From assembly GCF_036231905.1 (NCBI RefSeq), contig NZ_JAZARE010000002.1, positions 248,001-312,000 on the forward strand: 64,000 nucleotides of DNA, in the 5' to 3' direction. The stretch is from CAMLIZ01 sp036231905. Lineage in GTDB: Bacteria; Pseudomonadota; Gammaproteobacteria; Burkholderiales; Burkholderiaceae_C. The notes beneath the pieces are model-generated. The model was not told the origin of the DNA, made no database searches, and saw only the letters and a list, made by a program, of their open reading frames with translations. The position numbers and the translations under genes are program-made. Shown in pieces: positions 57,486 to 64,000 of this stretch (the first letter of the stretch is position 1; the number at the start of each line of letters is the position of its first letter).

Positions 57486-58461
57486 GGTCCAGCGTCCACA
57501 CGCCATGCGGCGAGCGGCCCACCTTGACCTGCTGCACCACCTTCTTCTGCTGGATGTCGATCACGGTGAGCTTGCGCGCCCAGCGCGACGTGACCAGCAG
57601 CGTCTTGCCGTCGCTCATCAGGTCCATGCAGTCCGGGCCGCCCGGCGCCGGGTAGTTGGCCACCACGGCCATGGCCTGCGTGTCCACCAGGCTGATGGTG
57701 TTGGCGACCCGGTTGCTCACGAAGATGTGGCGCTTGTCGCCCATGCCGCGGAAGGCGTGGGCGCCCGCACCGGTCTTGATGCGCTTGACCAGGCTGGGCA
57801 TGGCGCCGCTGACGTCGTACACCTCGACGAACTCGTCGCCGGTAAGGCCGACGAACAGGTGCTTGTCATCGGCCGTGAGCCACACATCGGCCGGCATCTT
57901 GCCTGTGGGCACGGTCCACTTCGGCGTCTGGGTGGCGATGTCGATCGCGATCAGCTGGTCGCTGTCCTGCAGCGAGGAGTAGACGGTGCTGCTCTTGCTG
58001 TCGATGGTGAGGTGGCTGGGCGTCTTGCCGGCCGAGATGCGCTTGACCAGCTGCAGCGGCTCGGCGGCGTTGGCCGGCACCCAGCGGTAGATGTCGATGT
58101 GGTTCAGCCGGTTGGCGGTGGTGACGAACCACTTCATGTCCGGCGAGAAGCGCAGCTGGTACGGATCGACGATCTTGGTGAGCGTGCGCTGCACCTCGCC
58201 GGTGGCCGGGTCGATGAAGAGCAGCGAATCGCTCAGCGCGTTGGCCACCAGCAGCGACTTCTCGTCCGGCGTGAGGTACAGGTGATGCGGCTCCTTGCCC
58301 GTCGGGATGCGGCGCAGCTCCGTATAGGTCTGCGCGTCGATCACGCTCACCGAGGCATCGAGCGAATTGAGCACAAACACGGGCCGCATCGGCGCTGCGG
58401 CCGCAAACACGGGAAGCGCGGCCAGCAGGCACGCGCCGATCAGGCGGGAAGGGAGCTTCAA
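57469..58461 (-). CDS. YncE-like exported beta-propeller protein
   Basis: 330-aa secreted seven-bladed propeller. The TTG at 58461 gives a signal peptide (KLPSRLIGACLLAALPVFA), and AGGG lies 8 nt upstream; upstream codons have no leader character. Repeats include VSVIDAQTYTELRRIPTGKE, FIDPATGEVQRTL and SRWARKLTVIDIQQKKVVQQ. These resemble YncE and surface-layer beta-propellers that bind DNA or cofactors, not known enzymes. It shares an overlapping junction with the deacetylase gene. The function is unknown. Confidence 0.8.
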   Translation of the reverse strand: MKLPSRLIGACLLAALPVFAAAAPMRPVFVLNSLDASVSVIDAQTYTELRRIPTGKEPHHLYLTPDEKSLLVANALSDSLLFIDPATGEVQRTLTKIVDPYQLRFSPDMKWFVTTANRLNHIDIYRWVPANAAEPLQLVKRISAGKTPSHLTIDSKSSTVYSSLQDSDQLIAIDIATQTPKWTVPTGKMPADVWLTADDKHLFVGLTGDEFVEVYDVSGAMPSLVKRIKTGAGAHAFRGMGDKRHIFVSNRVANTISLVDTQAMAVVANYPAPGGPDCMDLMSDGKTLLVTSRWARKLTVIDIQQKKVVQQVKVGRSPHGVWTLDHAARQ

Positions 58462-58555
58462 GAGGGTGGCCCTGGGGGGATCAGGGCGGTAAGTGTAGGC
58501 GGCGGGGTGGTCGTTCGATCGACCGAAAAGCCTGATCGAAACCAGGCTCCAAAGT

Positions 58556-59368
58556 TCATTCGTCGTCGCCACCCAGCACGCCGCCCAGAAGCCCGCCGGC
58601 GCCAAAGCCGCCCAGCAACGAGCCTTCTTCCTTGCGGCCGCCGTTCTGCGGGGCCGCGGCAAACACCCGCGACGCCAGGCGCGAGAACGGCAGGCTCTGC
58701 AGCCACACCGTGCCCGGGCCGGTGACCTTGGCGAAGAACAGGCCCTCGCCGCCGAACAGCGCGGTCTTCACCTTGCCGACGTACTGGATCTCGAAGTTGA
58801 CGTTGGGCGTGTAGGCCACCAGGCAGCCGGTGTCCACCATCAAGGTCTGGCCGGGTTGCAGCTCGCGCTTGAGCACGGTGCCGCCGGCGTGCACGAAGGC
58901 CAGGCCGTCGCCTTCGAGCTTCTGCATCACGAAGCCCTCGCCGCCGAAGAAACCGACCGACATCTTCTGCTGGAAGTGGATGCCGAGCGACACGCCGCGG
59001 GCCGCGCAGAGGAAGGCGTCCTTCTGGCAGATGAGCATGCCGCCCAGCTTGCTCAGGTCCATCGGCATGATCTTGCCGGGGTACGGTGCCGCAAACGCGA
59101 TGCGCAGCTTGGTGCTGGCCTGGTTGGTGTAGATGGTGGTGAACAGCGATTCGCCGGTGAGCAGGCGCTTGCCCGCGCCCATCAGCTTGCCGAAGAAGCC
59201 GCCCTGGCTCTGCGAGCCGTCGCCGAAGATGGTGTCCATCGAGATGCCGGCGTCCATGAACATCATGCTGCCCGCCTCGCCGACCGCTGCCTCGCCGGGG
59301 TCGAGCTCGACCTCCACGAACTGCATTTCTGCGCCCTTGATCTCGTAGTCGACCACGTCCATTGCCAT
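58556..59368 (-). CDS. AIM24/TIGR00266-family protein
   Basis: 270-aa protein with the AIM24 beta-sandwich: FVEVELDPGEAAVGEAGSMM at the start, SLFTTIYTNQASTKLRIAFA near 72, IHFQQKMSVGFFGGEGFVMQ near 128, and TLMVDTGCLVAYTPNVNFEI near 175. The C-terminal 40 residues are Gly-rich (LLGGFGAGGLLGGVLGGDDE) and probably flexible. GGAG precedes the ATG by 6 nt. The family is found in bacteria and mitochondria, with no settled biochemical role. The gene is single and divergent from the diguanylate cyclase gene. Confidence 0.85.
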   Translation of the reverse strand: MAMDVVDYEIKGAEMQFVEVELDPGEAAVGEAGSMMFMDAGISMDTIFGDGSQSQGGFFGKLMGAGKRLLTGESLFTTIYTNQASTKLRIAFAAPYPGKIMPMDLSKLGGMLICQKDAFLCAARGVSLGIHFQQKMSVGFFGGEGFVMQKLEGDGLAFVHAGGTVLKRELQPGQTLMVDTGCLVAYTPNVNFEIQYVGKVKTALFGGEGLFFAKVTGPGTVWLQSLPFSRLASRVFAAAPQNGGRKEEGSLLGGFGAGGLLGGVLGGDDE

Positions 59369-59565
59369 TTCGCGCTCCACTGAATATGTAAACGGCGGCG
59401 ATGGTAACCAAAGGCCAGGGCACCACCGGAACGCCTGACGCGAAACCGACGGCGGCGTGACTGCTGGTGACAAGACGCTCGCAGAAGCATCATTTTGTTG
59501 CAATCGACCCGCTTTCCCGGGATCAGCGCCTTTCCAGCCCCACGGGACAATCGCCGATCCCGCCC

Positions 59566-60783
59566 ATGGACATCCACCTGCCCACCCTGCTGCTGTTCAG
59601 CACCGCTCTCATGCTGCTGGCGGCAGGGGTCATGACCGTGTTCGGCAGTGTGCAGCGGGTGTATCGGGGCTACTGGTGGTGGGTGAGTGCCCAGTGGCTG
59701 AGCTGCGCCGGCGTGGCCCTGCAGGCCGGGCTGCTGCCCTCCTCACCGGCGGCCGTCGCCATGATGCACGCCTTGTTGCTGCAGTGGCCGGTGATCACCC
59801 TGGTGGGGCTGCGCCGCTTCCACGCCCGGCAACCGCTGCCCTCGCCCGCCTGGGTGGACGCCGCCCTGCTGGCAGCCGCCTATGGCGCGTGGGCCCTGCC
59901 CTGGCTGATGCAGGCGCCGCTGCTGGCGCGCATGGCGGCTTTTTCACTCGCGTCGGCGGTGCTGCATGCCTGGGTGGCCAGCCGGCTGCTGTGGGCCGGC
60001 TCCCACCGCGACAGCATGGCCCTGCGCGCCATCGGCGGCTTCCTCGGCGCCGTGGCCGGGGTGCAACTGGGACGCGCGGTGTATGCCGCGCCGGCGCCGG
60101 CGCCGGCCCAGGCGTTGCTGCTGCTGCAGGCCAGCGGGGTGCTGCTGGCGGTGACCGTGTCGCTGATCACCGTGTACCTCACCCTGCTGCTCACCTACGA
60201 ACGCACCGAGCGCGAGCTGCGCGACTCGCGCCGCCGGCTGCGCTACCTGGCCAACGTGGACATGCTCACCCGCGTGCCCAACCGCCGGCGCTTCCAGGAG
60301 CTGGCGCGGCGCGTGCTGGAACGCGACCCACCCGGCACCGCTGCGGTGCTGATGTTCGACATCGACCACTTCAAGCGCATCAACGACGTACTGGGCCATG
60401 CGGCCGGCGACCGGGCGCTCAAGCTGGTGTCGCGCTGCGCCCAGGAGACGCTGCGCGCCTGCGACGTGGCGGGCCGGCATGGCGGGGACGAGTTCGTGCT
60501 GCTGCTGCCGCGCACCGACGTGAGCGACGCCATGGCGGTGGCCTCGCGCATCGCCGCACGGGTGCAGATGCGCACCGAGCCGCTGGGGCTGCCACCCTTG
60601 TCGCTGAGTTTCGGGGTGGTGCAGACGCTTGCCGGCGAAACGCTGGCCGAGGCGCTGCACCGGGCCGACCAGGCCTTGTATGAAGCGAAGCGGCAGGGTC
60701 GCGGACGTGCAGTGACCGCGCATGGCGACGAGGATCAACCTGTCTTCGGCGAAAGCCGGCGCCTCGGGCTGACCCCCACGTAG
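59566..60783 (+). CDS. Diguanylate cyclase, six-helix membrane sensor
   Basis: 405-aa c-di-GMP synthase. About 6-7 membrane helices between residues 5 and 215 form an uncharacterised sensor. The GGDEF domain follows: VDMLTRVPNRRRF, LMFDIDHFKRINDVLGHAAG and the active loop GRHGGDEFVLLL. The inhibitory I-site RxxD (RACD) precedes it by 5 residues. GACAAT, a possible -10 box, lies 16 nt before the ATG at 59566. The signal is not evident. Confidence 0.88.
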   Translation: MDIHLPTLLLFSTALMLLAAGVMTVFGSVQRVYRGYWWWVSAQWLSCAGVALQAGLLPSSPAAVAMMHALLLQWPVITLVGLRRFHARQPLPSPAWVDAALLAAAYGAWALPWLMQAPLLARMAAFSLASAVLHAWVASRLLWAGSHRDSMALRAIGGFLGAVAGVQLGRAVYAAPAPAPAQALLLLQASGVLLAVTVSLITVYLTLLLTYERTERELRDSRRRLRYLANVDMLTRVPNRRRFQELARRVLERDPPGTAAVLMFDIDHFKRINDVLGHAAGDRALKLVSRCAQETLRACDVAGRHGGDEFVLLLPRTDVSDAMAVASRIAARVQMRTEPLGLPPLSLSFGVVQTLAGETLAEALHRADQALYEAKRQGRGRAVTAHGDEDQPVFGESRRLGLTPT

Positions 60784-60849
60784 CGGCCATGGCGCCCACC
60801 GGGCGCCGCCCATAATGCGCGGGTCCCCATCGCGCCGCTTCCCTGGCCC

Positions 60850-61677
60850 ATGAGCAACGCTGCCGCCCTCCCCGGCTCGCCTTCCGACGCCCCTGCCGCA
60901 CCCCGGCCGGGCGACACCTATGTGCAGTCCTTCGCCCGCGGCCTGGCAGTGATTCGCTCGTTCAGCGCCCACGCGCCCAGCCAGTCGCTGTCGGAGGTGG
61001 CGGCCCGCACCGGCCTCACCCGGGCCGGCGCCCGCCGCATCCTGCTCACGCTGGAAGGCCTGGGTTATGTGGAATGCCAGGGCCGCCAGTTCCGGCTCAC
61101 ACCCAAGATCCTCGACCTCGGGTTTGCGTACCTCTCGTCCCTGCCGCTGTGGAACCTGGCCGAGCCGGTGATGGAAGAGCTCGTCGCGCAGGTGAAGGAG
61201 TCCTGCTCGGCCGCGGTGCTGGACGGCACCGAGCTGGTGTACGTGCTGCGTGTGCCCACGCACAAGATCATGAGCATCAACCTCGGCATCGGCAGCCGCC
61301 TGCCGGCCTATTGCACCTCGATGGGCCGGGTGCTGCTGGCCGGCCTGCCGCCCGACGAGCTGGAACGCCGCCTGCACGCCAGCCCGCTCGAAGCCCGCAC
61401 GCCGCGCACCGTGGTGGACGTGGCCGCGCTGATGCGGATCGTTACGCAGACGCGCGAGCAGGGCTGGGCGCTCGTCAACCAGGAGTTGGAAGAGGGTCTG
61501 GTATCGCTGGCCGCACCCATCCTGGACCGCGGCGGCCGCACGATCGCTGCGTTGAACATCAGCGGCCAGTTCAATCGCACGCCGCCCGAGCACATGCTCA
61601 CCCACTTCCTGCCACGCTTGCGCAGTGCGGCGGACCGCATCTCGCAGTTGCTGGGCACCAAGGCTGCCGCGCTGTAG
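60850..61677 (+). CDS. IclR-family regulator, PcaR/PobR-like
   Basis: 275-aa regulator. The N-terminal winged helix (about 22-80) has VQSFARGLAVIRSFSAHAPS and LTRAGARRILLTLEGLGYVE. The effector domain (95-270) has AVLDGTELVYVLRVPTHKIM, RLPAYCTSMGRVLLAG and WALVNQELEEGLVSLAAPI, close to PcaR/PcaU/PobR regulators of aromatic acid catabolism. CATAAT lies about 38 nt before the ATG. No catabolic gene is adjacent; the next gene downstream is an unrecognised one. Confidence 0.9.
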   Translation: MSNAAALPGSPSDAPAAPRPGDTYVQSFARGLAVIRSFSAHAPSQSLSEVAARTGLTRAGARRILLTLEGLGYVECQGRQFRLTPKILDLGFAYLSSLPLWNLAEPVMEELVAQVKESCSAAVLDGTELVYVLRVPTHKIMSINLGIGSRLPAYCTSMGRVLLAGLPPDELERRLHASPLEARTPRTVVDVAALMRIVTQTREQGWALVNQELEEGLVSLAAPILDRGGRTIAALNISGQFNRTPPEHMLTHFLPRLRSAADRISQLLGTKAAAL

Positions 61678-61736
61678 GGAACGTTCACGGTACCGACGGG
61701 GTCGCAAGTGGACACCACCAGAACACACGACCCCCA

Positions 61737-62546
61737 TTGATCGACAGAGAGTGCATCTTCGTGCTCGGGGCGCAGGACCCCGAGATGCGCGAAATCGAAA
61801 AGACCGTCACCTCCGCCGGCTTCGCCTGCCTGCACGCAGCCCGCGAAGGCCGGCGCACCACGGCTCAGACCGCCTATCTGGCCGACGGCGTGGTACGGGC
61901 CGGCCTGGACGGCGTTGCGCGCTCCGCCGTGCTGCCACCCAAGGCGCCCGCCGTGTTTGTCGAGTGCGGCATCGTGGGCCGAACACCAGCGCTGCGCGTG
62001 GACCACCACCACCCCGGCGACCCCGGCTACGAGATGCCGGCCGAGCGCTTTCTTGACGGTTCATCGCTGGGCCAGGTGCTGCAACTGCTCGAACGCGAAC
62101 CCACCGAAACCCAGCGGCTGCTGGCCGCTGGCGACCACTGCCTCACCGCTGCATACCAAGGCGCGTGTCCCGGCGTGGAGCCGGGCGAGCTGTTGTTCCT
62201 GCGCGCGGCCTGGCAGGCCAAGATGAGCGGCCGCAGCCTGAGCGATGTGATTGAGGGCATCCTCGCCGCGGCCCGGCAGGTGCGCCGGCAACATGACAGC
62301 GAATTCGGTGAAAGCCGGTTCTTCGACCCGACCCGCGTACCCAAGGACCTGCCGGAAGGCGCTGCGTATGCCGGCATCGCGGTGCGCTACCGCGCGCTGC
62401 TGCCCGATGGCGTGCTGAAGGAAATGCTCAAGGGAGCGTCGCCCGAGCACATCGAGCGCTTCATCGCCGAACACCAGGAAGCCGGTCGCCAAGCCTATGG
62501 CAACCCGTACCGTGGGTATGCCGGCGCCTACTGGTCGGCCACCTGA
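61737..62546 (+). CDS. Unrecognised protein with DHHH motif
   Basis: 269 aa from a TTG at 61737; a GTG at 61761 is equally possible and has GAGAG upstream. I do not recognise the family with confidence. Visible features are an opening beta-strand IFVLGAQDPEMREIEKTV, then VFVECGIVG, and VDHHHPGDPGYEMPAERF near residue 85, which recalls DHH-type phosphoesterase or hydrolase metal sites. SSLGQVLQLLEREPTETQRL follows, then GDHCLTAAYQG and a helical C-terminus. Codon usage matches the neighbours, and the frame is open across the whole length with a protein-like composition. Its end overlaps the glycosyltransferase gene by 19 bp on the other strand. I recall similar DHHxPGDPGY strings in uncharacterised phage or mobile proteins, but this is unverified. 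Confidence 0.65.
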   Translation: MIDRECIFVLGAQDPEMREIEKTVTSAGFACLHAAREGRRTTAQTAYLADGVVRAGLDGVARSAVLPPKAPAVFVECGIVGRTPALRVDHHHPGDPGYEMPAERFLDGSSLGQVLQLLEREPTETQRLLAAGDHCLTAAYQGACPGVEPGELLFLRAAWQAKMSGRSLSDVIEGILAAARQVRRQHDSEFGESRFFDPTRVPKDLPEGAAYAGIAVRYRALLPDGVLKEMLKGASPEHIERFIAEHQEAGRQAYGNPYRGYAGAYWSAT

Positions 62547-63724
62547 AGCTCGGTATTTTCAGGGCCAGGCGAAGTCGACCCCTGGTCGCCCGGGCAGTCG
62601 TCCCACAGCGAATCGGCGAGTTCGAGCACGGCCTGGACCGGCACGTCATCCACCAACGACACCTCGTGCGGGCAGGCGTCGGTCATGGCGTTGCGGCCAC
62701 ACAGCGGGCAGTTCATGCGCCATGAGGTCGCCACCCGCTGGGTGCGCGTGCTTAACGGCCCGAAGCTGCGCACATTCGCGACCCAGAAGATCGCCACGGT
62801 CGGGGTGCCGAGTGCGCGCGCCAGGTGCACCGGTCCGGTGTCGTTGGACACCAGCAACCGCGCGCGCGCCAGAAGGCCTGCCAAGCCACCGACCGACAAG
62901 CGGCCGGCCAGGTCGATGGCAGGCTGGCGCATGGCGCGGCACACCGCCGAGGTGAGCGCACTTTCCGGGGCGCTGCCATGCACCGCCACCACCGCGCCGC
63001 GTTCAGCGAAGGCGTCGCCCACGGCAGCAAAACGCTCCGGCGCCCAGCGCTTTTGCGCATGGCTGGCACCCGGCTGCAGCACCAGCAAGGGCGCCGGCGT
63101 CGGCGGCACCACGGCAGCCGCCTCCGCCACATCGCCCGGCCGCAGGGCCAGCTGCGGCTCCAGGGGCGCACTCGTTGCACCGGCCAGCCCCACACATTCC
63201 AGCAGCTGCAGGCTCACCGGATGGTGATCGTCCACATAGGGCAGGTTCCGGTCCAGCGGCTCGGCGTCCGGCGCGCACAGGCCGACGCTGAGGCGAGCGC
63301 CCAGCCGCCGCACGAAAGGATTGCTGTAGCGCCCGCCGCCATGCAGTTGCACTGCGAGGTCGAAACGGCGCGCGCGCAGCCGGTCCACCAGCGCTTGCAC
63401 GGCACCGGGCTCGAACGGAGCATTCGGATCCACGCTGACGCCGGGCACGGCCGGCAACTCGATCACCTGGTCCACCGGCCCCGACCGCTCGCGCAGGAAA
63501 TCGGCATGCCAGCGCTTGCCCAGCAGCACCAGCTCAGCGTGCGGATAGGCGCGTTTCAGCGCCGTGAGCGCGGGAAGCGTGACGATGAAGTCACCCACCG
63601 CATTGGCGCGCAACACCGCGATCTGCCGCACATCGGGAAGCCGGCCGCCAGCGGGTGGGAAAGGGCTGTGGGCGTCGCTGCTCATGGCCATGCCCAGCAG
63701 CAGCACACGTGCCTGGAGCGGCAC
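62528..63724 (-). CDS. Family 9 glycosyltransferase (heptosyltransferase-like)
   Basis: 398-aa GT-B enzyme related to LPS heptosyltransferases. IAVLRANAVGDFIVTLPALT near residue 36 is the acceptor-side motif, LVLQPGASHAQKRWAPERFA near 220 begins the second domain, and SNDTGPVHLARALGTPTVAI near 297 is the nucleotide-sugar signature of GT9. The C-terminus has a Cys-containing loop (NCPLCGRNAMTDACPHE) typical of the WaaF-like group. The start may be the GTG at 63724 or the ATG at 63691. Transfer of heptose to LPS core is likely but the sugar is not proven. It lies downstream of ssrA on the same strand. Confidence 0.87.
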   Translation of the reverse strand: MPLQARVLLLGMAMSSDAHSPFPPAGGRLPDVRQIAVLRANAVGDFIVTLPALTALKRAYPHAELVLLGKRWHADFLRERSGPVDQVIELPAVPGVSVDPNAPFEPGAVQALVDRLRARRFDLAVQLHGGGRYSNPFVRRLGARLSVGLCAPDAEPLDRNLPYVDDHHPVSLQLLECVGLAGATSAPLEPQLALRPGDVAEAAAVVPPTPAPLLVLQPGASHAQKRWAPERFAAVGDAFAERGAVVAVHGSAPESALTSAVCRAMRQPAIDLAGRLSVGGLAGLLARARLLVSNDTGPVHLARALGTPTVAIFWVANVRSFGPLSTRTQRVATSWRMNCPLCGRNAMTDACPHEVSLVDDVPVQAVLELADSLWDDCPGDQGSTSPGPENTELQVADQ

Positions 63725-63743
63725 GCTGCGTCAGAAAAAGAGA

Positions 63744-64000
63744 TGGTGGAGCCGGCGGGAATCGAACCCGCGTCCGCAAGCCATCACCGGACAGTTCTAC
63801 ATGCTTAGCTGACTGATCTGAGTCTCACGATGCGGTCGCGCAGCAGCACGCTACCAACATCGCCAGTCACTGAATCTCGTTCTGAGCCGAGTGACCCAGC
63901 TCAGAACCAGCCAATGTGAATGACCTCTCAGCCCTTGCGAGCACGGCCCATTGGCCAACCGTTGAGAGGCTCACCGGTGTTAAGCGGCGAGAGCGTACGA
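63744..64000 (-). ncRNA. ssrA: Transfer-messenger RNA (tmRNA), partial at 5' side
   Basis: The minus strand ends GGTTCGATTCCCGCCGGC and then TCCACCA, a T-arm, acceptor stem and encoded CCA. The tag frame is visible at 63980-64000: TCG TAC GCT CTC GCC GCT TAA, giving ...SYALAA and a stop, the expected proteolysis tag end. Upstream of the tRNA-like part are pseudoknot-like inverted segments, for example GGTTCTGAGCTGG with its partner. The 5' part and promoter lie beyond the window. A T-run (CTCTTTTTCTG) follows the CCA and would terminate transcription. tmRNA with SmpB rescues stalled ribosomes. Confidence 0.93.

Noticed and set aside
61074..61736. Extension of the DHHH-motif gene upstream through the IclR gene
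   Set aside because: The frame stays open there, but only as an out-of-frame shadow of the IclR gene; protein-like sequence begins near 61737.
1..64000. CRISPR arrays, insertion sequences with transposase, integrase genes or tRNA-linked islands
   Set aside because: I found no direct-repeat/spacer array, no transposase or integrase motifs and no tRNA gene; gene content and composition are uniform.

Overview
The window is about 69% G+C (an estimate by eye) and gene-dense. It looks like chromosomal DNA of a betaproteobacterium in the Burkholderiales, probably Comamonadaceae or the neighbouring Rubrivivax/Leptothrix group. This placement is an inference from gene content: a glnA / DUF4124 / ntrB / ntrC cluster, a MarR-outer membrane factor-EmrA-EmrB efflux operon, IclR and GcvA-type LysR regulators, and a tmRNA whose tag ends YALAA. 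I see no prophage, integron, CRISPR array, rRNA or tRNA. About 57 protein genes are supportable, plus one partial ABC exporter at the left edge, one LysE-family remnant and one partial tmRNA at the right edge.

Layout. 1-7.1 kb: ABC exporter (partial), azoreductase with divergent LysR regulator, exonuclease III, LysE remnant, PAP2 phosphatase, AlaC-type aminotransferase and an AlkD-like repair protein. 7.1-18.6 kb: envelope and secreted proteins (tandem DUF1566 protein, PQQ-type sugar dehydrogenase lipoprotein, transglutaminase/TPR protein, beta-propeller lipoprotein), a Spy-like / response regulator / histidine kinase operon, and a pseudouridine synthase. 18.6-28.1 kb: cold shock protein, a membrane Ser/Thr kinase, mnmH coupled to an SDR gene, and a heterodimeric MdlAB-type ABC exporter. 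28.1-28.7 kb: a roughly 480-bp quasi-palindrome, the largest non-coding structure here. 28.7-33.2 kb: an overlapping PfpI / GH2 glycosidase / galT / galK operon. 33.3-41.9 kb: hybrid sensor kinase, marR-emrAB efflux operon and a diguanylate cyclase. 42-49 kb: SPFH protein with a ribbon-helix-helix gene, ABC exporter, MgtC-like protein, OmpA-like lipoprotein, and thyA-folA-DUF4337-xth. 49-54 kb: the nitrogen cluster. 54-64 kb: CinA-like, EI24, sterol desaturase, deacetylase, YncE-like and AIM24 proteins, a second diguanylate cyclase, an IclR regulator, an unrecognised gene with a DHHH motif, a family 9 glycosyltransferase, and ssrA.

How genes work together. The clearest circuit is nitrogen control. 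Upstream of glnA are a near-consensus sigma-54 promoter and two GCACC-N5-GGTGC NtrC sites, and NtrB and NtrC are encoded downstream on the same strand. MarR-type palindromes flank both marR and the efflux operon. Several genes (lysR, the transglutaminase gene, an ABC exporter, thyA and perhaps mnmH) carry a -10-like hexamer exactly 6 nt before an ATG, which predicts leaderless mRNAs. The best leads for undescribed biology are the giant quasi-palindrome, the SPFH/ribbon-helix-helix pair with its palindromic promoter, and the orphan DHHH-motif gene. None of these amounts to a demonstrated new system.
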